Both the position numbers and the translations under genes were made by a program. 64,000 nucleotides of DNA from Deltaproteobacteria bacterium (lineage in GTDB: Bacteria > Myxococcota_A > UBA9160 > SZUA-336). This document shows, piece after piece, positions 1 to 8,069 of the stretch (the stretch's first letter is position 1; each line of letters opens with the position of its first letter). The stretch spans positions 1-64,000 of the forward strand of contig JAJDAK010000028.1 in NCBI GenBank assembly GCA_029261895.1. Direction: 5' to 3'. The notes beneath the pieces were generated by a model. The model was not told the origin of the DNA. It ran no database searches and saw nothing but the letters and a program-made list of their open reading frames with translations.

Positions 1-706
1 CGTAGACGAACTCCACATGGTTGTAGGCAGCCAAACCCTGGGAAAGGTTCTCTGTGTAGTCGATGCGGATGGGTTGGAATTCGATGTTTATGGGGTTCTC
101 GTAGTAGGTGTAACGAATCGTGTTGCCGAAGCGGTCGGTGACGGTTGCGAGCTGCCAGAGGAACGTTCCACCTACGCCCTGCGCGCCGATATTGGAATCA
201 GGGCTGGTGCCGTACTCGAGAATGCGACCGTTCTGAGTGTAGACGGTAAACGACTGGGGCCCGGTCTCGTTCTGTCCATTGGAAATTACTTTTGCAAAAG
301 TATTGCGCTCAGTACGGTATTCCGTGCCGGGTTGTCCGTAAGCACCGCTAACCGCGATGAGGCGTTCGCCGTCTAGACAGAACTGATCGTTGCTATCAAA
401 GTCGACCGGGTCGATGAAACCGTCTGGTTCTATCCCAGTGGGACAACGTTGGACGTCGGAGAACCCAACCAAGGTCCAGCCGACCCCGAGCCGTCCGGAA
501 CCGCGCCCGCCAAAGAAGGCGAGCGCCAGGTCGGGCTGCATTCCGTTGGTTCCGGGGGGGACCTGAATTGGGACCGTGAAACTGGGGAGGCCGTGATCTT
601 CGACTGCGAATTCGCCCGGAACGGTACCTGCGAGTTCAGCCGCGGCCGCTGGTTGAGAAAGAATGATCGTAAGAATTACGAAAGCAACTCGGTAAGAACG
701 CGGCAT
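1..706 (-). CDS. SpvB/Tc-toxin-like secreted protein, N-terminal part (runs off window)
   Basis: Reading the minus strand from an ATG at 706 gives about 235 residues with no stop before the window edge. A signal peptide (MPRSYRVAFVILTIILSQ, then AAAA) is followed by GTVPGEFAVEDHGLPSFTVP, a PGTNGMQPDLAL block and GRLGVGWTL. This is the classic opening of the SpvB domain found in insecticidal Tc-complex B subunits and Rhs/YD-repeat proteins; the later TDRFGNTIRY resembles an YD-type segment. AGGAGA lies 4 nt before the ATG, supporting the start. The family members are large secreted or surface proteins that often carry a C-terminal toxin or shell domain, but that part lies outside the window, so toxicity cannot be claimed. 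Confidence 0.85.
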   Translation of the reverse strand, partial: MPRSYRVAFVILTIILSQPAAAAELAGTVPGEFAVEDHGLPSFTVPIQVPPGTNGMQPDLALAFFGGRGSGRLGVGWTLVGFSDVQRCPTGIEPDGFIDPVDFDSNDQFCLDGERLIAVSGAYGQPGTEYRTERNTFAKVISNGQNETGPQSFTVYTQNGRILEYGTSPDSNIGAQGVGGTFLWQLATVTDRFGNTIRYTYYENPINIEFQPIRIDYTENLSQGLAAYNHVEFVY

Positions 707-807
707 AACATCTCCTGGCACCACCAATTCGCTATAAAGATCGTGGCACAGTGGACTCAAAATGTGTCAATTACCGTGAGCTTGTAATAGCGTCGCGTGT
801 GTCGCGA

Positions 808-1284
808 CTACCGCGCTTCTAGCAGGCGAATCAGCGGAATCTTGCGCGACGTTTTCAATTGATAGTTTGCGTAGAACGGGCGATCGCGGGTGAGGTCTTT
901 CCATACCTGATCGTAATCCGCACCGTCTAGGATCTCAGCGCGTGCCTTGAACCGCTCGGTCTTATCGAGCACGCCAACCGTGGGGTTGGTGTTCCGGTCG
1001 GCGAGGTTGTGATACCAACCCGGATGATGCGTGGCACCCGCATAGGATGCGACCACAATGCGCTGGCCATTCGTGTCTAACCAATAGGGGAGGCACGCCT
1101 TGAATTGTCGGCCTGATTTACGACCGATGGTATACAACACAAGGTGTGCCATGTTGGCGCCACTGGTCCAAACGCGCCCCCCCGAGAATTCATAGACGGC
1201 GATTTGTGCGCTGGTGATCCAGCGAATTAACCATTGGGGTGGGGTGAAGCCTACTTCTGCGGATTGGTCTGGTGTATCGTTCAT
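808..1284 (-). CDS. Nitroreductase/deazaflavin (F420)-dependent oxidoreductase family protein (DDN-like)
   Basis: 158 residues, the usual size of the Ddn/F420H2-dependent reductase family (PF04075-like split beta-barrel). Family features visible are LVLYTIGRKSGRQFKACLPY, then IVVASYAGATHHPGWYHNL and NPTVGV, which form the deazaflavin-binding core in characterised members. Such enzymes reduce quinones or nitro compounds with F420H2; the substrate here is unknown. It stands alone, antisense-oriented to nothing nearby, between the SpvB-like gene and a YjbQ remnant. Presence suggests the host makes F420, but no F420 biosynthesis gene is seen in the window. Confidence 0.82.
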   Translation of the reverse strand: MNDTPDQSAEVGFTPPQWLIRWITSAQIAVYEFSGGRVWTSGANMAHLVLYTIGRKSGRQFKACLPYWLDTNGQRIVVASYAGATHHPGWYHNLADRNTNPTVGVLDKTERFKARAEILDGADYDQVWKDLTRDRPFYANYQLKTSRKIPLIRLLEAR

Positions 1285-1323
1285 CGCGCCAGTATACGCC
1301 GAAGCGGCGCTTACTGGGACGCT

Positions 1324-1554
1324 CTAGCCGATGTGCACGATGACGCGTCGCGGCCCCGGGTGATCGCGATGCTCCCAGAGGAAGACATCTTGCCAGGTGC
1401 CGAGCGCGAGTCGGCTATCGACGATCGGGATCGAGAGCGACGTTGCCGTCAACGCCGCCTTGATATGCGAAGGCATATCGTCCGGCCCCTCATAGGTATG
1501 GGTGCAGACCGGGTCCCGGAATCGAAAGTGCGATGGTTTCGACCATGCTGCAGT
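1324..1554 (-). pseudogene. YjbQ/UPF0047-family remnant (C-terminal half only)
   Basis: On the minus strand an open frame bounded upstream by a TGA encodes HTYEGPDDMPSHIKAAL, then LALGTWQDVFLWEHRD and ends RRVIVHIG followed by TAG. These match the C-terminal half of the YjbQ family (secondary thiamine-phosphate synthase-like), including the EGPDDMPxHIK signature. The N-terminal half with the HTSASL and NADP motifs is absent, and no plausible start precedes the conserved block in frame. I therefore read it as a decayed gene. A frameshifted upstream fragment is possible but I could not recognise it. Confidence 0.65.
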
Positions 1555-1764
1555 TCATTAGGTCATGGAAAATCCCTGCGCAACGAAAAATGATCCACCC
1601 AAGCTAATGACTTCCCCCCGTCGACCGATGCGTAAGTTTTTACCGTCTTGCGCGCGGAGCTGTCGATGATTTTCAGGTTGGTTTTGTTCTTGCTTTCGAT
1701 GCTGATGTTGGCAACGGCGGCAACCTCAAGTGAGACGGATGACGCGCTCGTCGAAGTCAGCGTT

Positions 1765-2424
1765 CTAGACGCTCCTGGTCAGCTCAAGGGTCATTTTAAC
1801 CATCGCTTCGATGAGTCGCGGATCTTCGAGTGGGAGCGGAGGATCTGTGATCGCGGCGTCAAGGATTCCCGTTATGGATTGCACGATCAGCCAGGCCGCT
1901 AGCTTAGAGTCCTTCACCTTGAGCTCCGCACGGTGTTCTTCAATTACGGCCGCGACCAGCTGAGTCGCCGCAGCGGTGACTTTTTGAATGGCTCCTAGTT
2001 TTTCGAGGCGTGGCGTTTGGCGCGCGAGTTCGATCCCGAGCTTCACTTCGCGAGCCTTGAATTCGAGCAAACTCGATAGCAATTCACGTACGCGAGTTTT
2101 GAAGGGCTGTCCTGCTGTCGACTGCAGCGCGTCGAGCAACGTATCGCGTAGGCCGGCCATGCGGCGTTCGAGCAGTTCTACCAAGAGTGCTTCCTTGGAC
2201 GGGAAGTACTGGTAGAGCGAACCAACGCTCACGCCCGCACGCTCTGCAACCCGCGTCGTGGTCATTCGTTCGTAGCCATCGCGGACCAAAACCTGAGACG
2301 CAGCCTTGAGCAAGGCTTCAACGGTGGCCTGCGAACGCGCCTGAAGTGGGCGTTTCCGGGGACTTACGTGCTTTCTGGCGGGTCTGGGCAAATGCGAATA
2401 TCCAAAATCTGAAGAATCCTTCAT
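1765..2424 (-). CDS. TetR/AcrR-family transcriptional regulator
   Basis: 219 residues. The N-terminal helix-turn-helix domain is clear at about residues 28-75: VEALLKAASQVLVRDGYERM, TTRVAERAGVSVGSLYQYF and PSKEALL. The rest is the variable helical ligand-binding domain. It is divergent from the epimerase gene at 2449 with only 24 bp between starts, so it most likely controls its own promoter and that of its neighbour. The inducer cannot be inferred from sequence. Confidence 0.92.
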   Translation of the reverse strand: MKDSSDFGYSHLPRPARKHVSPRKRPLQARSQATVEALLKAASQVLVRDGYERMTTTRVAERAGVSVGSLYQYFPSKEALLVELLERRMAGLRDTLLDALQSTAGQPFKTRVRELLSSLLEFKAREVKLGIELARQTPRLEKLGAIQKVTAAATQLVAAVIEEHRAELKVKDSKLAAWLIVQSITGILDAAITDPPLPLEDPRLIEAMVKMTLELTRSV

Positions 2425-2448
2425 ATTCTAACCCGAAAGGAGCTAGCG

Positions 2449-3450
2449 ATGAAAGTCTTCGTTACTGGCAGTACCGGTCTCTTTGGCAACAACCTGGTGC
2501 GGGCACTTCTCGGCGAGGGGTACGAGGTGGTCGGGCTGACTCGGACCAAGGAGAAAGCGGAGAAGCTCTTGGGCGATACGGCAGCGCGTTTCGTGCAAGG
2601 AGATATGCAAGACATCTCTAGCTTTGCGGACTCGATCGGTGACTGTGACGCGATCGTCCATGCTGCGGCCTATTTTCGGGAGTACGACGGCGGAGCTGAA
2701 CACGTCGCGGCACTTGAAGCCATCAACGTCGACGCGACATTGGCCTTCATGGCGGAAGCGGACCGTCGAGGGGTTTCAACATTCGTGCACATCGGTTCGG
2801 CTGGCGCTGTCGGCTATGCCGAAGAGACACCGCCGACCGAAGCGCTGCTTAAGAACCTCTACTTCAAGAGCAAACGAGATGGCGACCAGAAAATCGCTGC
2901 GTTCCAGCCGGCGAGTGGGATGAAGATCATCGAGATTCTTCCCGGTTGGATGTGGGGGCCTGGTGACGCTGCCCCGACGGGCGCGGGACAGCTTTGTCTG
3001 GACTTCTTATCCGGAAAGATTCCCGCTGTGCCCGATGGTGGCGCGGCGATCGCCGATGCACGCGATGTCGCGATGGGGACGATTCGTGCGATGGAGCGCG
3101 GATCACACGGCGATCGTTTCGTTCTTGGGGGCAACTACGTAAGTTTACGTGACTGTACGAACGCACTTGCGAAGGTCAGCGGCAAGCCTGCACCACGGTT
3201 GCAGATCCCCGGACCGATTGCCTTGGCGTTTGCGCATATCTCCGAATTCGTCGCTAGGCTCACCGGCGGCCAGGCCAGCGTCCCGGTGTTCGGGTTGAAA
3301 ATCATGCTGCTTAAGCACGACCTCTCGTCGGCGCGCGCGCAATCTCGGCTGGATGCGAAGTTTCGACCGTTTGAAGAAACGGCACGCGATGTCGTGAATT
3401 GGTACCGAGATCATGGTCCGAAATTCGGTCTGCACGAGGCGACGGAATAA
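2449..3450 (+). CDS. NAD(P)-dependent epimerase/dehydratase (extended SDR family)
   Basis: 333 residues. The N-terminal Rossmann motif is MKVFVTGSTGLFGNNLVRALL (TGxxGxxG), with an acidic GDMQD element near residue 52 and HAAAYF after the fourth strand. The catalytic Tyr-Lys pair is probably LYFKSK near residue 140. This is the dihydroflavonol-4-reductase/3beta-HSD-like group of sugar- or sterol-type oxidoreductases; the substrate is unknown. A good ribosome site (AAAGGAG) precedes the ATG. The adjacent divergent TetR gene probably regulates it. Confidence 0.85.
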   Translation: MKVFVTGSTGLFGNNLVRALLGEGYEVVGLTRTKEKAEKLLGDTAARFVQGDMQDISSFADSIGDCDAIVHAAAYFREYDGGAEHVAALEAINVDATLAFMAEADRRGVSTFVHIGSAGAVGYAEETPPTEALLKNLYFKSKRDGDQKIAAFQPASGMKIIEILPGWMWGPGDAAPTGAGQLCLDFLSGKIPAVPDGGAAIADARDVAMGTIRAMERGSHGDRFVLGGNYVSLRDCTNALAKVSGKPAPRLQIPGPIALAFAHISEFVARLTGGQASVPVFGLKIMLLKHDLSSARAQSRLDAKFRPFEETARDVVNWYRDHGPKFGLHEATE

Positions 3451-3471
3451 CCGCTGCAGAGCGGGCAAGGC

Positions 3472-3987
3472 TTACTCCTGCACGGTCACCGAGATCATCT
3501 GTACGGGTGGGTCGGGTCGGTCCCCAGGGCCAGTGGGAGATTCTTCGATCAGGCTGACGACCTCCATGCCTTCGGTCACCTTGCCGAAGACTGGATGCTT
3601 GGAAGATCCAGGACCAAACCAGTCGAGGTAGTCGTTATGCGAGGCGTTGATGAAGAACTGGCAACTGCCGCTATTGGGCGTGCCACTATTCGCCATCGAT
3701 AGCGTTCCCGGCTCGTTGGAGAGCTTGGCGTCATCGGGATGTTCGTCTTGGATATTTCCATCCGGGCCATCACCGGTGCCGGCTCGCGGGCTTTCGGGAT
3801 CCCGACTGTGGGGGCAACCGAATTGGATCATGAAACCGCCAATGACCCGATGGAAGTGAAGACCGTCGTAGAAGCCAGATTTAGCCAGCTTGATGAAGTT
3901 ACCTGCGGTGATGGGCATTTTATCTTCGAAAAGCTCGACCGTAATTTCACCGAGCGACGTTTCCAGAACGGCTGTTGGATTTCCCAT
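3472..3987 (-). CDS. Cyclophilin-type peptidyl-prolyl cis-trans isomerase
   Basis: 171 residues covering one complete cyclophilin domain with no signal peptide, so probably cytoplasmic. Diagnostic segments are [15 protein letters not shown] (catalytic Arg, Phe and Gln), [18 protein letters not shown] and [14 protein letters not shown]. The usual GG after FMIQ is FG here, and the following loop is enlarged ([10 protein letters not shown]). It catalyses proline isomerisation in protein folding. It converges with the epimerase gene (21-bp gap). Confidence 0.93.
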   Translation of the reverse strand: MGNPTAVLETSLGEITVELFEDKMPITAGNFIKLAKSGFYDGLHFHRVIGGFMIQFGCPHSRDPESPRAGTGDGPDGNIQDEHPDDAKLSNEPGTLSMANSGTPNSGSCQFFINASHNDYLDWFGPGSSKHPVFGKVTEGMEVVSLIEESPTGPGDRPDPPVQMISVTVQE

Positions 3988-4086
3988 GTAGAACGACTCC
4001 TTGATTGGGCCGCCACGCTATCCCAGTCGTACGGATGAAACAAGGTCTGGGTAGCGCATGCGTCACCGATTCGAGAGAATTCAGGG

Positions 4087-4851
4087 ATGCGTACATCCAA
4101 TCCAGCTCTTAACGACAACGTTTTTCTTGAAGCTCGTGATCTCGGCGACCCCACGGCGGGCCGCATGACGATCGCCGGGACGGTCAACAAGACCGCCGTC
4201 CTGCTCGCGATTACGATGGGGGTCGCGTACTACTCGTGGATCCAAAGCTTCGCACCTTCAAATGAATACGGTGGAGCGCCGATCTTTGTTCCCTCGCCCT
4301 TCATGTGGGTCGGTGCGATTGGTGGATTCATTGTCGCCATGGTCACCATCTTTAAGAAGACCTGGTCGCCGATAACCGCGCCGCTCTATTGCGTCCTTGA
4401 GGGATTGTTTCTCGGCGCTGTATCTGCCGGATTTGAGTACCGTTATCCGGGTATCGTGGTCCAAGCGATTCTTGGCACGTTCGGAACACTCTTTGCATTG
4501 TTGACCGCGTATCGTTCGGGCATGATTCGCGCCACCGAAAATTTCAAGCTCGGAATTGTCGCGGCAACCGGTGGCATCATGCTTATTTACTTGCTGTCGT
4601 TCGTGCTCCGGTTATTTGGTACGTCCGTTCCGTTTATTCATGAAAGCGGATTGATCGGTATCGGTTTCAGCATGTTTGTCGTCGTGATTGCTGCGCTCAA
4701 TCTCGTTTTGGACTTTGACTTCATTGAGAACGGTGAGAAGCGTGGCGCGCCTCAGTTCATGGAATGGTATGCAGCCTTTGGACTGATGGTGACGTTGATC
4801 TGGCTGTATCTGGAGATTCTGCGGCTGTTGGCGAAGACGCGGAATCGATAG
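4087..4851 (+). CDS. Bax inhibitor-1/YccA family membrane protein
   Basis: 254 residues with about seven hydrophobic segments beginning near residue 35 (AVLLAITMGVAYYSW). The block SPITAPLYCVLEGLFLGAVSAGFE and the acidic NLVLDFDFIENGEKRGAP between the last two helices are characteristic of the BaxI_1 branch of the TMBIM/BI-1 superfamily. Members are inner-membrane proteins, some implicated in calcium leak, with no settled bacterial function. The gene is monocistronic or co-transcribed with the lipoprotein gene 50 bp downstream. Confidence 0.85.
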   Translation: MRTSNPALNDNVFLEARDLGDPTAGRMTIAGTVNKTAVLLAITMGVAYYSWIQSFAPSNEYGGAPIFVPSPFMWVGAIGGFIVAMVTIFKKTWSPITAPLYCVLEGLFLGAVSAGFEYRYPGIVVQAILGTFGTLFALLTAYRSGMIRATENFKLGIVAATGGIMLIYLLSFVLRLFGTSVPFIHESGLIGIGFSMFVVVIAALNLVLDFDFIENGEKRGAPQFMEWYAAFGLMVTLIWLYLEILRLLAKTRNR

Positions 4852-4900
4852 GAACAGCGCGCCTATGCTAGTCTTCAGCTCTGTCGTAGAGGGGGTTTAT

Positions 4901-5641
4901 ATGCGTGTTTCGAGACATTGGATGAGTGCACTGGTTATCGGTTTGGCGTTTTCTGCCTGTGGCGGTAGCGACGTGCCCGATGTCGCAAACACTGAAAGTC
5001 GGTTCTATCGCGTGGAGTCTTTTACTTTGGTGCGGAAGCTTGAAGGTATCCATTCGGGCACGGTGACGGAACACGTACGTAACTATGGCAATGAACGTGC
5101 TGAAATCCGCGATGTCGAAACTCGGATCGCTGGCTTTACACAAAAAGATCACACAAAAACGATTACGCGTGGCGCCGAAATTACCACCGTCGACCTCAGC
5201 GCGGGGACGGCATCGCGAATGGATAATCCTTTCTATGCTGCAATGGTACAGAATATGAAAGGTGATGGACTTGAGTTTGGTGCGCGTATGATGCGACAGA
5301 TGGGTGGAAAACCGACGGGCAAGACTCGAGAGATTGCGGGTCACGAATGTGATGTATGGGAAGGAGCCCAGATGAACCAGACCATGTGCGTTACCGAGGG
5401 TGGCATTACGCTCCAAGTCTCAAGCGAACAAGTGAACGTCTCCGATACCGCGATTGAAGTTCGTATGGGCGATCCGGGGCCTGATGATGCGTACGAGGTG
5501 CCTGAGGGTATGGTGGTTACTGCTGGTCCGAGTTTGACGGATCTTTTTAACAAGGCCTCAGACGGATCTAAAGATGGTGCACCTCAACTCAATGTCGAAG
5601 AAATGATGAAGCGCTTCAAGCAGGAACAACAGCCCCAGTAG
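4901..5641 (+). CDS. Putative lipoprotein with DUF4412-like domain
   Basis: 246 residues from the ATG at 4901, chosen because it is preceded by AGAGGGGG and begins a lipoprotein signal (MRVSRHWMSALVIGLAFSAC) with lipobox FSAC. The mature part contains GHECDVWEGAQMNQTMCV and a methionine-rich C terminus, a pattern seen in periplasmic DUF4412-type proteins, whose function is not known. An in-frame ATG at 4865 would bury the signal peptide and is less likely. It converges with the phosphoribosyltransferase gene, 4 bp apart. Confidence 0.7.
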   Translation: MRVSRHWMSALVIGLAFSACGGSDVPDVANTESRFYRVESFTLVRKLEGIHSGTVTEHVRNYGNERAEIRDVETRIAGFTQKDHTKTITRGAEITTVDLSAGTASRMDNPFYAAMVQNMKGDGLEFGARMMRQMGGKPTGKTREIAGHECDVWEGAQMNQTMCVTEGGITLQVSSEQVNVSDTAIEVRMGDPGPDDAYEVPEGMVVTAGPSLTDLFNKASDGSKDGAPQLNVEEMMKRFKQEQQPQ

Positions 5642-5645
5642 TTGT

Positions 5646-6620
5646 TCAGCCCTTTCTACCGGGCCTACGTAACAGGCGTCGCGCCATGCGCTTTACGGCG
5701 CGTATGCCTTGTCGAGAAAGCCCCAGGTCATGGGGACGCCGAGGCGCAGCGGTTCCATCGCTGTATAACTCGTTCGTGCCGACTGAGTAGACGGGCGACT
5801 GGGTAATCCGAAAAATTCCTTTGGCTTGCCACTCGGAACTTTCGATAAAAAGTAGCGTGTTACTTTTCTCATAGATGCCGGCCTTGAATTCCGCATGACA
5901 ACCTGAGGCTTGGCGCGCTTCCTGAGTAGGGAGGTCGAGCATCGTGAGCTCCTCGTACTCGACGTCATGGGTTTCGAGCCAGGTTTCGGTATGCTCGCGG
6001 TACTTCTCTAAACGACATGTCACTAGATGCCGAATGGGTACGGTCGGTACAAACAATGGATCTGCATTCAGTAAGAAATGTTCGTAGTTCGGACCATCAT
6101 CATTTTCGGCATCGGTCGGATCGCGGCAAAGAACCCCGTCGATGTCTACGCAAGCACGCTGCAACAAGAAGCGATGGTGCATGATGTTCCATTCGAAGAA
6201 CCGATTCTCACCAAGTACTTCAAGCGCGCGGTCAACGTGGACTAGTCCTTGCTCGCTCGCGTAGACCACCACGAACGTGAATCGATGGGGCAGTTTTGCG
6301 GCTTCGAGCGTCTTACGAACGTCGGCAAGTTGGCCGCCGGATTGAGCACTGTCGTCGATGACAAGCACGTTCAATGGATCGCTGGATGTGAAAACCTGAT
6401 TGTTGCGACTGCGTCGACCGCCTACGAGCAACCGCTGCCCAATAAGGCCATCAATGTCGGTAAGGGGAAGGTTTCGGTATAGCGCGATCAGGTTCGCCGG
6501 CAGCATACCGCTTCGTGGAATTCCTACGACAAGGTCGATTTCGCGCGGCAGCGAGGGGAGTGCATTGATGACCGCATTGTTCAAATCTGCCACGCTTCGA
6601 AACTGCAAACGACACTCCAC
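5646..6620 (-). CDS. Phosphoribosyltransferase fused to HAD-like domain
   Basis: 324 residues, GTG start. The N-terminal domain (residues 1-125) looks like a type I phosphoribosyltransferase: VVGIPRSGMLPANLIAL, then the PRPP loop NVLVIDDSAQSGGQL near residues 84-98. From residue 157 a second domain opens with CVDIDGVLCRDP, a HAD-type motif I (Asp159, Asp161). Such PRTase-HAD proteins occur in surface polysaccharide loci, where substrates are undefined. It is the last gene of the minus-strand poly-gamma-glutamate operon (49 bp after the carboxylase-like gene). Role in polymer modification or regulation is only inference. Confidence 0.75.
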   Translation of the reverse strand: MECRLQFRSVADLNNAVINALPSLPREIDLVVGIPRSGMLPANLIALYRNLPLTDIDGLIGQRLLVGGRRSRNNQVFTSSDPLNVLVIDDSAQSGGQLADVRKTLEAAKLPHRFTFVVVYASEQGLVHVDRALEVLGENRFFEWNIMHHRFLLQRACVDIDGVLCRDPTDAENDDGPNYEHFLLNADPLFVPTVPIRHLVTCRLEKYREHTETWLETHDVEYEELTMLDLPTQEARQASGCHAEFKAGIYEKSNTLLFIESSEWQAKGIFRITQSPVYSVGTNELYSDGTAAPRRPHDLGLSRQGIRAVKRMARRLLRRPGRKG

Positions 6621-6669
6621 GACGAGGGATGCAGTTCGATACGGTTTGGCGTGAAATCAGCTTGAGTAA

Positions 6670-8058
6670 CTATTGGGGATTCAAGACTCGCTGAACCGCT
6701 TCATACCATTCCGCCTGTGTCTGTGGATAGTGGCCGATGGGCTGGCCACGGTCGAGTGGCACGATGTATTTCTCGCCAGTCTCGATTGCACCCAAATTAG
6801 CATCGGGATAGACGAGGTACTGGTAGGGACGGCCGTTCAGCGATGCGACGGCTTCGATCTGGACTACCGGATTTTGAATGCCGTATTCGCGCTGCTCATC
6901 GCCTAAGAATCGCGCGAACTGACGCGCTAAATGCGGGCGAATCGACATGAAGCTGGCTTGTTGCTTGGTCATGTAGTTGGAGGTCGCGATGACTTCGCGT
7001 TTCCCGGATTCTGGATTGAATGCGAAGATGCGGAATGCACCGTCCTTTGCATTGAACTTTCCGCGCCAAGCAAAGCGTTCGCCCTCGGAGGTCCAATTGA
7101 CATTGCCGGGTATCAGGAAATGTCGCAGCGGAGTCAGGATTTGAAGGGAAACACCGAGTACGATCAGCGCGATCACGGTCCCACGACGCATGAAATGTAT
7201 ATCTTTGCTCGCTGCATCTGGACCCACAATAGCTTCGAGAATTTTTCGTGGGGCATCGGGTGAAAAGAACAGAATCGCTGCGCCAACGGCGAGCAACGGG
7301 AAAGCGCTACCGGGAAAGGTCCAATAGTAGATCCATTGAAAGCTGCAGAGTACAGCAACGCCGACGAGCCGGGTGCGACGGTTAAGCAGCAGGAACCCGA
7401 TGGAAAGGTCGAACAGCACGGCGCCGTAGCTGAAAATTCCAATCGCGGCTTCGCTCGAAAGGATTTCTGCAAACGGAAGGTCGTGGATCTTGTTACGAAG
7501 GATTTCACGGGTCGGCTCACCGTGAAACCAATCGCTACTGAATTTCGCCATGCCGGCGTAGAAGTACACGATGAACATCTGAGTTCTAAAGATCAGCTGA
7601 TGCCAATGGGGAACGCGACTAAAAAAGCGCCCCTCCCGGATGAGTAAATCGATCGAGATTGCTGCGTGCGCGCGCGTTACTAAAAAAAACGCGCAGAAAA
7701 TCAGACAGAGATAATCGTAGTCAGTGTATGTGGTTTGATCGAGGAGAAAGACGTAGCCGTAACTCAAGAACAGTAGAAGCGCAGCCAGGCGATAGAGCAG
7801 GCCAATGGAGAGAAATGCTGCGGATATTGCCATTGTGGCAAAGACGGTCTGAATCCATGGTTCGGGGAATGGTGCAATGAATTCGAGATGCTCGTATGGA
7901 AAGAGGTGAGTATGGAGGTAGTAGGTTTCGATCTTGGCCCAGAGTTCGATCGCTTTCCAAACCATGAGCCCACCAAAGAATACGCGGAAACAAGCGATGC
8001 TCGACGCGTCGATAGCGCCAAAGAGCCAGGGCTCGCTGGTCTTGGTGGCAAGCTTCAT
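6670..8058 (-). CDS. Vitamin K-dependent gamma-carboxylase-like (HTTM) membrane protein
   Basis: 462 residues. The N-terminal half has four or more hydrophobic segments of the HTTM domain; the C-terminal half is a soluble domain. Family hallmarks: DQTTYTDYDYL (107-117), VYFYAGMAKFSSDW (164-177), NWTSEGERFAWRGKF, YMTKQQASFM and SLNGRPYQYLVYPDANL. By alignment from memory with human GGCX, Lys172 matches the catalytic base Lys218, while Tyr114 stands where human His160 lies. GGCX converts protein glutamate to gamma-carboxyglutamate using reduced vitamin K, CO2 and O2. It lies 11 bp after pgsW and is co-transcribed with poly-gamma-glutamate synthase genes. Whether it is a carboxylase or another HTTM enzyme cannot be told from sequence. 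Confidence 0.85.
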   Translation of the reverse strand: MKLATKTSEPWLFGAIDASSIACFRVFFGGLMVWKAIELWAKIETYYLHTHLFPYEHLEFIAPFPEPWIQTVFATMAISAAFLSIGLLYRLAALLLFLSYGYVFLLDQTTYTDYDYLCLIFCAFFLVTRAHAAISIDLLIREGRFFSRVPHWHQLIFRTQMFIVYFYAGMAKFSSDWFHGEPTREILRNKIHDLPFAEILSSEAAIGIFSYGAVLFDLSIGFLLLNRRTRLVGVAVLCSFQWIYYWTFPGSAFPLLAVGAAILFFSPDAPRKILEAIVGPDAASKDIHFMRRGTVIALIVLGVSLQILTPLRHFLIPGNVNWTSEGERFAWRGKFNAKDGAFRIFAFNPESGKREVIATSNYMTKQQASFMSIRPHLARQFARFLGDEQREYGIQNPVVQIEAVASLNGRPYQYLVYPDANLGAIETGEKYIVPLDRGQPIGHYPQTQAEWYEAVQRVLNPQ

Positions 8059-8069
8059 AGGGCGGTCAA

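Noticed and set aside
17..787. Two plus-strand open frames at the left edge
   Set aside because: They are antisense to the SpvB-like minus-strand gene, whose translation matches a known domain along its entire visible length.
1648..1902. 84-codon plus-strand frame with a signal-peptide-like start (MIFRLVLFLLSMLMLATAA)
   Set aside because: Its second half is antisense to the TetR gene end and matches nothing. It could be a truncated exported protein, but support is too weak to annotate.
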